From the NCBI GenBank assembly GCA_023439185.1, contig JAEXOR010000065.1, positions 124,001-188,000 on the forward strand: a stretch of 64,000 nucleotides of DNA. Direction: 5' to 3'. This document shows positions 7,569 to 14,150 of the stretch, in pieces; positions within the stretch are counted from its first letter, which is position 1, and each line of letters begins with the position of its first letter. A program made the translations under genes and the position numbers. The notes below the pieces were generated by a model. That model saw nothing but the letters and a program-made list of their open reading frames with translations, did not search any database and was not told the origin of the DNA. The DNA is from Bacillota bacterium. GTDB taxonomy: Bacteria > Bacillota > Desulfotomaculia > Desulfotomaculales > Desulfallaceae.

Positions 7569-7738
7569 CTGTCCACTATTGGCGTATATGCTTTCTTTTT
7601 ACTCCGCCGCCGGCCGGCGGACTTGTTCCCACCGCCTTTCTTTACCGGCCCTGGTCTGGTCAATATCGGCTCCGTTGCTCTCGGATCCGGCGGCCTGGTC
7701 TTGTTCCACCAGTTCCAGAAGTCATCACCGTCTTTCAT
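7559..7738 (-). CDS. WW-PPDPRA small basic protein
   Basis: A 59-aa protein starting at ATG 7738. It contains WNWWNKTRPPDPRATE followed by a Gly/Lys/Arg-rich tail (KKGGGNKSAGRRRSKKK). The 2369-2715 gene shares WWxKTxPPDPRAxE and the same basic tail layout, so the two are paralogues. The tail suggests nucleic-acid binding. Function unknown. Confidence 0.5.
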   Translation of the reverse strand: MKDGDDFWNWWNKTRPPDPRATEPILTRPGPVKKGGGNKSAGRRRSKKKAYTPIVDRWK

Positions 7739-7769
7739 CGGCGCCACCCCCTCGGAAGGGAAGGCCCCC

Positions 7770-7819
7770 AACAAAAGAGCCCACCCAACACGCTTTTGTT
7801 ATCGTGTTACCGGTGGGCT
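7770..7819 (-). terminator. Hairpin overlapping the end of the zinc-ribbon gene
   Basis: Arms AGCCCACCCAACACG (7778-7792) and a matching segment with a 2-base bulge at 7803-7819. On the minus strand the stem is followed by CTTTTGTT. Confidence 0.65.
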
Positions 7820-7953
7820 GTACCCTCAGGTTTATTCACTTTTTCAGTTATTTCAGTTGGTTTGCCACATTTTTTACACTTAATTATGCCGGTTAGCTGA
7901 CCAACCGCAAGGACCTTTCCGCAATGGGGACAGGTATATTTTGAGTATTCCAT
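7807..7953 (-). CDS. Com-like small zinc-ribbon protein
   Basis: A 48-aa protein, too short to be found by simple length cut-offs. Two CxxC knuckles (CPHCGK at residues 8-13 and CKKCGK at 26-31) with the spacing of the Com family of zinc ribbons. Phage Mu Com is a translational activator of the mom DNA-modification gene. GGTGG lies 5 bases before the ATG. No mom homologue is visible nearby, so only metal and nucleic-acid binding can be inferred. Confidence 0.75.
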   Translation of the reverse strand: MEYSKYTCPHCGKVLAVGQLTGIIKCKKCGKPTEITEKVNKPEGTAHR

Positions 7954-7966
7954 ATAAACCACCCCT

Positions 7967-8434
7967 TTACCCCTTGCAAATCGGGGGCTTTGGCATACGC
8001 GCTTTTCTTATCTCAATGGTAAGCACCGCCCCGGGGAAGTGCCAGGAAGGCCTCGTGCTTACGTTGGCGTCAAGCCCGTGCTTATCACAGAGCTCTACGA
8101 GCGCGCGCATATTCTTTAGGCTCAAGTGATACGGTTGGGAAATATATACCTCAGGTTTACCATCCTTAAGCCACATTGAAACATGATCCGCCCCCGGGAT
8201 GTGACACGGTGTTTTCCCAGCGATGCAACGCCGGCCGGCGAGTCTATTAATACAGGCATGTTCCGCTGTCGGCTTCAGACCTTGTTCTTTAAGATACTGC
8301 CGGCGGTACTGTTCCGAAGTGGCTTCTGCATATGCACGATGTGCATTCTCAATGCCTTCAGCCTGGGCAAGCTTTCTAATTTCAGCAACCGTTTTTAAAT
8401 ATACGGCGCTGGGCTTTACCTTAAACCGTGACAT
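7967..8434 (-). CDS. Hypothetical phage protein
   Basis: A 155-aa protein starting with an ATG 7 bases after AGAGGG and touching the end of the cold-shock gene, so probably co-translated with it. Notable residues: CINRLAGRRCIAGKTPCHIP (three Cys and a His that could bind metal), then ADHVSMWLKDGKPEVYISQP and a final LTIEIR strand. This looks like a complete small globular domain, perhaps metal-binding, but I cannot name it. Confidence 0.6.
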   Translation of the reverse strand: MSRFKVKPSAVYLKTVAEIRKLAQAEGIENAHRAYAEATSEQYRRQYLKEQGLKPTAEHACINRLAGRRCIAGKTPCHIPGADHVSMWLKDGKPEVYISQPYHLSLKNMRALVELCDKHGLDANVSTRPSWHFPGAVLTIEIRKARMPKPPICKG

Positions 8435-8646
8435 TACTGTACCCTCTTAATTTCCTGCACGTTAATAGCCTTGGCGCCGCGGGGAGTATCTTCAATCTCA
8501 TACTCAACTGCCATATTCGCTTCCAGTGTTCGGTAACCAGTACCGACAATACCGCTGTAATGGACAAATATGTCCTGGCCGTCATCGCCGGCGATGAAAC
8601 CAAATCCTTTTTTGTCATCGAACCACTTTACAACTCCTGTTAACAC
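8434..8646 (-). CDS. Cold-shock protein, CspA type
   Basis: A 70-aa single cold-shock domain. RNP1 is KGFGFIAGDD, RNP2 is DIFVHYSGIV, and the start reads MLTGVVKWFDDKKGFGF. It binds single-stranded nucleic acid. It starts at GTG after AAGGGGG. It is the second CSD gene in this element and is coupled to the downstream 155-aa gene. Chromosomal csp genes are usually solitary; carriage on a mobile element among small phage genes is less common. Confidence 0.9.
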   Translation of the reverse strand: MLTGVVKWFDDKKGFGFIAGDDGQDIFVHYSGIVGTGYRTLEANMAVEYEIEDTPRGAKAINVQEIKRVQ

Positions 8647-8658
8647 TTTCTTTCCCCC

Positions 8659-8802
8659 TTAACTAGTTTGCGAACTCCGCTTGTTCCTTAACCTGAACCG
8701 CAACTTTTCACTTGTTCGATAGAAGCCGTGTCTCGTGCGTATCAGTTTATAAACGCCCTCCGTCAACATCCGCATGTACTGCTGCCGTGTTATCCTGACC
8801 AA
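8659..8802 (-). CDS. Small basic protein
   Basis: A 47-aa protein starting at TTG 8802 with GGAGGT 5 bases upstream. It begins MVRITRQQYMRMLTEGVYKL and is rich in Arg and Lys (13 of 47). Possibly a small nucleic-acid-binding or regulatory phage protein. No family recognised. Confidence 0.5.
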   Translation of the reverse strand: MVRITRQQYMRMLTEGVYKLIRTRHGFYRTSEKLRFRLRNKRSSQTS

Positions 8803-8819
8803 ACAGCCACCTCCATCTA

Positions 8820-9038
8820 TTACCCCGGCCACCGGAAAACCAGTACCGCACCGGTCGTAATATTCACATGCACTATACTTTCATCCTCCGACCAGAGCCA
8901 GACCGGCGGTTCCCGTCCCCGGCCGCGCAGCTCCGAAGGCATGATTATCTGCCTCGGCGCCTTCTTCCCTCAGAACTGACCGCCCCGAGCACGGCGCTTA
9001 TCCCTGGCGTCATCATTCAACAGACGTTCAATATTCAC
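8820..9038 (-). pseudogene. Two in-phase fragments, possibly one gene with an internal TGA
   Basis: A GTG at 9038, preceded by AAGGAG, opens 22 codons (MNIERLLNDDARDKRRARGG) ending at TGA 8970-8972. The same phase then continues to a stop at 8820 and includes a protein-like segment (GREPPVWLWSEDESIVHVNI) that could also start at ATG 8942. Either two tiny overlapping genes or one 72-codon gene with a nonsense mutation. No selenocysteine element was recognised. Confidence 0.35.
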
Positions 9039-9069
9039 TGGTTACATGCTCCTTGCCGCCGTTTCTCCA

Positions 9070-9231
9070 TCACCTGGGGCCTCCGGATCCCCTTGCCGCG
9101 GCCAACAGCCTTGGTCCATATGGTGGGTTATGCTTGATTAGTTGCCAAATATCATCCCCACTCAAAACGACCAAGGAACCGTGCAACCACAGTTGAACCA
9201 GTTTCCCGCCATCGTATTTACCAGTAGCCGT
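9070..9231 (-). CDS. Small hypothetical protein, start unclear
   Basis: An open frame of 53 codons with normal composition (YDGGKLVQLWLHGSLVVLSG, DDIWQLIKHNPPYGPR). No ATG, GTG or TTG is well placed near its 5' end, so the start may lie in the preceding gene after a frameshift. The WLHGSLVVLSGDD pattern looks like a beta-hairpin domain seen in short phage proteins. Function unknown. Confidence 0.35.
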   Translation of the reverse strand, partial: TATGKYDGGKLVQLWLHGSLVVLSGDDIWQLIKHNPPYGPRLLAAARGSGGPR

Positions 9232-9236
9232 CTACA

Positions 9237-9465
9237 TCACCCCTTTAATGCCCGTTTCTTCCCGCGTTTTTTCCATCGCCGCTGCCCCGACGGCATGTTA
9301 AACACAACCGGCAGCCAGTGCGGCCGCTCGCCGGCACCCGCCTGGCCAGCAGACCCGCATCAGCTTGACAAAGCTGACGCCATTGTGCTTATGTACGTAA
9401 TGCTCAATCTGGGCCGCCGTCAGGGTCGTTTCTAATATCGGGTTGTTGTGCGCTGCAGTGCTCAT
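9237..9465 (-). pseudogene. Small phage gene, apparently frameshifted
   Basis: The ATG at 9465 has GGAGG 7 bases upstream and opens MSTAAHNNPILETTLTAAQI. This frame ends at 9298. Near 9345-9360 a 1-base shift would pass into a second frame, clearly protein-like and basic (ERPHWLPVVFNMPSGQRRWK), ending at 9237. I read this as one gene of about 75 codons broken by an indel in a GC-rich stretch. Alternatively, the short 55-aa product is real. Confidence 0.4.
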
Positions 9466-9491
9466 TTTATGCCTCCTAAAAATTGTCACGA

Positions 9492-9643
9492 CCTGCTACA
9501 TACTTGCTACAGTATCAAACCCCGCAACCAGCGTAAACAAAGGATTTTTTGCTTTGTAGCAACTTGTAGCAACTTTTTTGTAAGCTTTCTATACGCGCGC
9601 GGAATTTTGAACCTTACATAAAACCTGCTACAACCTGCTACAA
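9492..9643. repeat. Iteron-like repeats beside the primase gene
   Basis: Three pairs of near-identical 9-10 bp repeats: CCTGCTACA (9492-9500) and CTTGCTACA (9503-9511); TTGTAGCAAC twice in tandem (9554-9563, 9564-9573), in the opposite orientation; CCTGCTACAA twice in tandem (9624-9633, 9634-9643). Consensus TTGTAGCARS. They lie in a 220-bp gene-free stretch directly downstream of the P4-type primase/helicase. This is the arrangement of an iteron-type replication origin. Confidence 0.7.
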
Positions 9644-9691
9644 ACTCCGCGAACTCGCGCCATTACTGGATTTAGCAAAATATAGAAATTA

Positions 9692-11920
9692 CTAGTTGTG
9701 TGCGCTGGGCGGTCCAAATTCAGACCGCAACTGATAGCCAAGGACCATACCAGTAGGACCACCGCCCCAGCTGGGCCGCTTCCGGGTAACCGTAGCGATT
9801 TTGCTGACCATGGACTTGAAGTTTGCTGCGTTTTCCGGGAAAAAGCCATTATCAGCGCACCATGTTTTATACCGGGCATAGGCGGCAGCCGTTGTAACTT
9901 CGAATGCCGGGTTTTCTTCCATTTCGTCAGCGAAGAACCGGCCTATTTTGTCGCTGTTCGCCCGATACTCGTCAGTAGCCGCTTTAACGGAAACCGGCAT
10001 ATCAAAGCCGGTTTCCTTGAGTAACCGAAAACTATCTATGCACCAGTTCAGAATGCCGCTGAGATTTTCGGCGGTGGCCAACTCGTTTTTCAGATTCTTG
10101 TCCTGTTCGTGTTCCTCAAAATGGCGTTCAAACGGTATGACCTTTACGCGGCCCGAACTGAAAATTGTTTCGTCGGTTACCGCCGGCAAATAGTTAGTAT
10201 TAATAAACAGCTTAAATTGCGGGTAGAATTCGAACCCATTTTCGTTCAAAAACCGGCAGCGTATTTTGTCATTCCCTGTCAGAGTCTTCACCAGTGCGGC
10301 GCTGAGAACGAGTCTCTTGTCTGGTTCGCTGATGTTTACGAACCTGGCGCCCGCCAGGCTGGCGATGTCCTCACTGGGGCCGCGGCTGTTCGCGTGTTGT
10401 TTTTGGGCGATGGTTTCCGGGGTTGCTGTTCGCCCGTAGTCGCCTATGAGTTTCATGAAAGTTTCCATACAGGTCCCCTTACCGTTACGACTGCTCGGCC
10501 CAAAAAGGATGAAAAAACACTCGAACCGGGTATCACCGGACAGAGTATAACCCAGGCATTTTTGCAGGAATTCGGCCCGCTCTCTGTCCCCCAGCATTAC
10601 CTCATTGATGAACCTTTCCCACCGCGGACTCCGGACTCCGGGTTTGTAGTTGACGCCGGCTATTTTGGTCAACATGTCCTCGGGCCGGTGGTCGTGGAAT
10701 TCACCGTTTCGCAGGTTGAGTGTTCCGTTCTGGCAGTTGAAAATGTATGGGTCCGAGTCGAACATTTCCTGGTTTACGGGGTGGACGCTTGCAGCGTCTT
10801 TCAGGATGGTTTCCCGGTAGCTGCGCCGCTGCCATTTCGCGGCAAAATCGATATAATGCTGCCGTTCTTCCTCATCCCGAATAGACAGCGTGAAAATCAT
10901 TAGTTCGTCAGCTAGTCTTTTGCACATCTGCATGATCTGCAGGCTGCCGCTGTCCGGGCGCCACCTTTTGCCGTCGAAGATATACCACTTTTTACGGTCT
11001 GGCTCATACCTGGCGACATTTTTGAAACAGTCGGCGTAAAGGTTCCCGTTGCCGATGTCAGTCCGAGCGTAGCGTTCATTGCGGTGTGGGTGTAAAGTTT
11101 CGAGCAGTTGTTGCAATTCGCTTTTTTTGCGTTTAGAGCTGCTATCGGCGGCGGGCAGTTCACCAGGCTCCCATTTCGGCGCTTCAGCCACCAGTTGCAG
11201 CAGTTCCTCTTTTATGCCGCCGGCGTCAAGCCAGTCGCTTACATCACCTTTGGGCGGCAGCCCGGGCAACTCCATCACTTTGATTTTGCATCCCTGTTTG
11301 CTCAACTGCCTGGCAACTTTCGTGGCATGGTCCCGGCCGGGGTCGTCATTATCGGGCAGGATTACCACGCTCGCGCCCTCGGGGAACCACTTTGAATGTT
11401 CCTCTTTCCACTTTCCGGCGCCGCCGTGGTTACACGTGGCGGGCAGGCCCAGGCTAACCAGGTTTAAAACGTCCTTTTCACCTTCGACTATGAAAATGAC
11501 CTCATCCCGCTCGATGGCGACCAGTAGTTCCGGCAGTCGGTACGGAAGCGGGGAAACCCCTTTCATGTTCCAGAGCCATGATCCTGGTTTGTCCGGGTCC
11601 GCCCGGCGCTGCCGAAAATCTTTTGGGTGCATCCGGACCGTCTGATAGACCAGGTTACCGACGCCGTCCCTGTAGTCATAGGTAGCGACGATCTCCTTCT
11701 TCCCATTTTGCTTTGGGAACAGGTCTCTCGTCTTGATGCCCAGGGTGCTGCATATTTCCTCGATGGCACATCCGGCATGGCAGTACATGAGAACGCGTCC
11801 ATCGTCGCCCCGGGATAGGGACAGGCTTGCCTTTTCATCATCATGAGCCGGGCAGCGGGCGATATAGCTGTTACCGGCTTGCTTTACGTCTTGAAGTTGA
11901 AGTAGAATCCGTTCCAGCAT
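9692..11920 (-). CDS. P4-type primase/helicase
   Basis: A 742-aa replication protein of the phage P4 alpha / D5 family. Zinc-binding primase N-terminus: CPAHDD near residue 23 and CHAGC near residue 48. Toprim region follows: IFIVEGEKDVLNL, then VILPDNDDPGRDHA. After a linker comes the D5_N and superfamily 3 helicase part, with Walker A GPSSRNGKGT near residue 485 and a KLFINTNYLPAV sensor segment. The C-terminal domain would recognise the origin. It should prime and unwind the element's own origin, for which the adjacent repeats are candidates. Intact. The following intergenic region carries no terminator that I can see. Confidence 0.93.
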   Translation of the reverse strand: MLERILLQLQDVKQAGNSYIARCPAHDDEKASLSLSRGDDGRVLMYCHAGCAIEEICSTLGIKTRDLFPKQNGKKEIVATYDYRDGVGNLVYQTVRMHPKDFRQRRADPDKPGSWLWNMKGVSPLPYRLPELLVAIERDEVIFIVEGEKDVLNLVSLGLPATCNHGGAGKWKEEHSKWFPEGASVVILPDNDDPGRDHATKVARQLSKQGCKIKVMELPGLPPKGDVSDWLDAGGIKEELLQLVAEAPKWEPGELPAADSSSKRKKSELQQLLETLHPHRNERYARTDIGNGNLYADCFKNVARYEPDRKKWYIFDGKRWRPDSGSLQIMQMCKRLADELMIFTLSIRDEEERQHYIDFAAKWQRRSYRETILKDAASVHPVNQEMFDSDPYIFNCQNGTLNLRNGEFHDHRPEDMLTKIAGVNYKPGVRSPRWERFINEVMLGDRERAEFLQKCLGYTLSGDTRFECFFILFGPSSRNGKGTCMETFMKLIGDYGRTATPETIAQKQHANSRGPSEDIASLAGARFVNISEPDKRLVLSAALVKTLTGNDKIRCRFLNENGFEFYPQFKLFINTNYLPAVTDETIFSSGRVKVIPFERHFEEHEQDKNLKNELATAENLSGILNWCIDSFRLLKETGFDMPVSVKAATDEYRANSDKIGRFFADEMEENPAFEVTTAAAYARYKTWCADNGFFPENAANFKSMVSKIATVTRKRPSWGGGPTGMVLGYQLRSEFGPPSAHN

Positions 11921-11950
11921 TAGCCGCGCCGCCTCTCGTGGTATTTTGAC

Positions 11951-12148
11951 TTATTGCCCGCAAGCATCGTTGAGCATTTTTACAATAGCGGATGTAGGGA
12001 CCACGACGCGCTTTTGTCCGAGACGAATGGAGGGAATGCGTCCTTCTTTTACTTCTTTGTACCCTAATGCTCTTGAAATGCCTAATATCTTGCACATTTC
12101 CGGTACAGGTATAGTCGGTTTATCCGCCCAAGGGTAAATCCTGGTCAT
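11951..12148 (-). CDS. Excisionase-like HTH protein
   Basis: A 65-aa protein with one helix-turn-helix 17 / excisionase-type winged helix: IPVPEMCKILGISRALGYKE then EGRIPSIRLGQKRVVVPTSA. GGAGGT lies 7 bases before the ATG. It precedes the primase gene by 30 bases and is likely co-transcribed. In related elements such proteins act as excisionases or as regulators of replication genes; the sequence alone cannot tell which. Confidence 0.8.
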   Translation of the reverse strand: MTRIYPWADKPTIPVPEMCKILGISRALGYKEVKEGRIPSIRLGQKRVVVPTSAIVKMLNDACGQ

Positions 12149-12175
12149 AATGCATACCTCCTTATATTTTTGGGC

Positions 12176-12204
12176 ATAAAAAAACGCCGGTTTTACCGAC
12201 GTGT
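12176..12204 (-). terminator. Terminator between the 12239 gene and the HTH gene
   Basis: Arms ACGCCGGT (12184-12191) and ACCGACGT (12195-12202), 7 of 8 paired. On the minus strand it is followed by seven T. Confidence 0.75.
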
Positions 12205-12238
12205 TTTTACTTAATAAATCTTGAGAAGCTTATTATTT

Positions 12239-12961
12239 TTATTTATCCCTTTTTGATGCCGCAGAAAGTATAGACTGTACCATTTCTATAAAGGTTTCTC
12301 TATTTTCTTCTTTTACCTGTTTTTTTGCTATTTCCTGAATAGCCAGCGTCTGAAAATCCTTTTCATTTCCCTCTTTGATCTTGGCTTTTAGAATACTGGA
12401 AGATGCTAAAACAGCATCAAAGATTAAACTTGCTTTTTTATGAAATTCTCTGGCAGCTTCTCCGCTGGGGTCTTGTGCGTTAAGTTTAAAATTCAGCCAT
12501 CGCCACCATAATGTTCCGTCCGGATCACCTTCAACCTGGTGACCCATAATAAATCGTATGTAATCCACCAGTGGGCCGGTTATTTTACTTGAGGCAATTA
12601 GTGCTTTTTCCCGCGCACCCGCAACTACCTCTAGTTTAATGCGTTGTGCTCTCATTAGAATAGCCGAGGCATAGCCTTCATAGGGGGTATCATCTTGGTG
12701 ATTGCTGGTTCTACCTTTCCCGCGGCCACCTGCTTTAACCTCGGGTTTCGGTATTAATCCTTTTTTAGCCCAATTCTGCAGTGTCCTCTCGCTGAGATTA
12801 ATTCCTAAACTGGATAGTTCTTTAAGTACATCTTGGGTTGTTTTTATTATAAAAGCCCTCCTTCCGCCAATACCGATACTCCAAAGCGGTTTCGCCTTTT
12901 TCTTTACTAGACAGGCATTCCAGTCCCCTTTTTGGAACCTGGGAGGCAGTGTAACAGGCAT
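12239..12961 (-). CDS. MerR-like HTH protein of unknown role
   Basis: A 240-aa protein. Residues about 40-72 form a MerR-type HTH (DVLKELSSLGINLSERTLQN, then WAKKGLIPKPEVK), followed by a Gly/Arg-rich linker. The C-terminal half is helical (SAILMRAQRIKLEVVAGARE). It is the gene closest to the attachment site, where an integrase would be expected, but no tyrosine or serine recombinase motifs are present. Possibly a repressor of the element. The ATG lies after a weak GGGGGA site; later starts are possible. Confidence 0.6.
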   Translation of the reverse strand: MPVTLPPRFQKGDWNACLVKKKAKPLWSIGIGGRRAFIIKTTQDVLKELSSLGINLSERTLQNWAKKGLIPKPEVKAGGRGKGRTSNHQDDTPYEGYASAILMRAQRIKLEVVAGAREKALIASSKITGPLVDYIRFIMGHQVEGDPDGTLWWRWLNFKLNAQDPSGEAAREFHKKASLIFDAVLASSSILKAKIKEGNEKDFQTLAIQEIAKKQVKEENRETFIEMVQSILSAASKRDK

Positions 12962-13146
12962 ACTTATCCCCCGTTTAGAAGCGCAATCGATACGTTTCTA
13001 AAATAATACCATGCTCTTGTTTTCCAGTCAATATTTTTTGTCTATTTTATTTTGCCTAATATTTTATACTTTCTTTAGTCATGGTCATTAACTAGCACTT
13101 GAAGAGTAGTCTGACAAGCCTTGTCCCGCTTGCCTTTCTGGGTATT

Positions 13147-13168
13147 ATTTCGGTAACATTTCGGTAAC
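13147..13168. repeat. 11-bp tandem direct repeat near the attachment site
   Basis: ATTTCGGTAAC occurs twice head to tail (13147-13157, 13158-13168), 120 bp from the tRNA fragment. It may be an arm-type binding site for the element's integrase or excisionase. The rest of 12962-13290 is AT-rich and shows no gene. Confidence 0.5.
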
Positions 13169-13290
13169 ATTTTTTATTTTTCACCCTGTTTTTTATGTCC
13201 ATATAGTCTGTAGTGAAAAATAGAAACCCTTATTTTATGCGGGTTTCGTAGACAGGAAGTAATTAGAAAATCATAAAAATACATAATTTT

Positions 13291-13347
13291 AGGACTTAGG
13301 ATCCAGTGGGGCAACCCGTGGAGGTTCAAATCCTCTCGCCCGCACCA
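13291..13347 (+). other. 3' fragment of tRNA-Leu(UAG), attachment site
   Basis: The sequence is the 3' part of a leucine tRNA: anticodon loop CTTAGGA, the 3' anticodon arm TCCAG, a long variable arm (TGGGGCAACCCG), the T arm (GGAGGTTCAAATCCTC) and the acceptor end with encoded CCA. The 5' half is absent; the 5' anticodon arm matches only as AGGA. This is what integration of an element into a tRNA gene leaves at one end, with the complete tRNA at the other end outside this window. Confidence 0.85.
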
Positions 13348-13370
13348 AAGAAAAGGACATCTTTTGATAC

Positions 13371-13402
13371 AATGAAAGTCACCTATTACAGTGGCTTTCA
13401 TT
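13371..13402 (+). terminator. Hairpin after the tRNA fragment
   Basis: Arms AATGAAAGTCAC (13371-13382) and GTGGCTTTCATT (13391-13402), 11 of 12 paired. Probably the original terminator of the tRNA-Leu gene; the T run is weak. Confidence 0.6.
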
Positions 13403-13612
13403 GCGTCTATGCCTGAAAAAGCCCATAAATACAGGACTTTGCGGCCTTAATGCCTATTACACTGAAACCACGCGACATAGAGCGGCCAGCCCTTAATTGT
13501 TATTCGTCCCTTATTCCACCCCATCATACTTGTTTAGTATATGTGTATAATGGGTGTGGTAAGTAAGAATTAGGGATATGAAGTCAGCTTATAATTATGG
13601 AAGGTTGAGTTT
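13403..13612. other. Gene-free spacer
   Basis: 210 bp without a gene that I can support. GTATAATGGG near 13547 could be a -10 element for the small plus-strand gene that follows. Confidence 0.4.
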
Positions 13613-13804
13613 ATGGATAATTTCACGAAGAAAGATATGGAGGAGGCGCTCCGAGCCATAGCCTCAATGATTGAGCGAAGTGAGAAAGCACAAGAAAAAT
13701 TTGCACAAGGTACTTCCCAGCACACATTGTAAAAGAACAGGATTAAAGCGCTTTATATCGCCTCGTCATTGATAAAAAAAGAATTAGCAGCGCATGATGT
13801 AAGG
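13613..13804 (+). pseudogene. Small conserved protein with nonsense codon, cut by an IS
   Basis: An ATG with GGAAGG upstream opens 39 codons (MDNFTKKDMEEALRAIASMI ... AQGTSQHTL) to a TAA at 13730. The same frame continues in protein-like fashion (KNRIKALYIASSLIKKELAA) up to the IS3 end at 13805. Short clostridial proteins of this family read SSQHTLxxxRIKALYIxxxL without a break, so this is most likely a pseudogene with a point nonsense mutation and an IS-truncated end. Confidence 0.6.
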
Positions 13805-14018
13805 TGGACCCCATTGTCAAGACAGATTTTTAAAAAAGTTAAGCTACAAACTAGTGTTCTTTTTGGGTTTATTATGGCAAGCTAACGTATAAAGTAACCA
13901 CATTCGGGTTCCAAATTTACCAAGCACTCACATAATAGCACCGGTAAAAAAATCATAACATGTTTTTTGGTGGGCTCCCGAGGATACCTTTCTCCTTGCA
14001 GGCAGGCGCCGAAGGGAA

Positions 14019-14140
14019 GCCTTGACATCCGCCCCACACGTGGTAAAATTAGCGTCCGACGGGGACGTGTGAGTTTACATGTTTTCCGGAGCCGCCCGTC
14101 GGTGTCTATCTATAACCACGTGCGGGGTGGATGTCAAGGC
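14019..14140. repeat. Nested inverted repeat inside the IS
   Basis: Outer arms of 25 bp at 14019-14043 and 14116-14140 (23 of 25 complementary, starting GCCTTGACATCC). Inner arms CCGACGGG (14056-14063) and CCCGTCGG (14095-14102). The whole 122-bp block can fold into one long two-tier hairpin. It lies just past the transposase stop. Confidence 0.75.
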
Positions 14141-14150
14141 CGCCGGTGCT

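Noticed and set aside
8970..8972. In-frame TGA as a selenocysteine codon
   Set aside because: No selenocysteine insertion hairpin was seen after the codon, and the protein context is not that of a redox enzyme; a nonsense mutation or two tiny genes is simpler.
9492..9643. The repeats as a CRISPR array
   Set aside because: Repeats are only 9-10 bp, occur in both orientations and have no regular spacers; no cas genes are near.
12239..12961. The gene nearest the att site as the element's integrase
   Set aside because: None of the tyrosine (R-H-R-Y) or serine recombinase motifs is present; only a MerR-like HTH is seen.
13174..13401. 75-aa minus-strand reading frame containing GREDLNLHGLPH
   Set aside because: It is the antisense translation of the tRNA-Leu fragment and its terminator; this peptide string is a well-known artefact of tRNA sequence.
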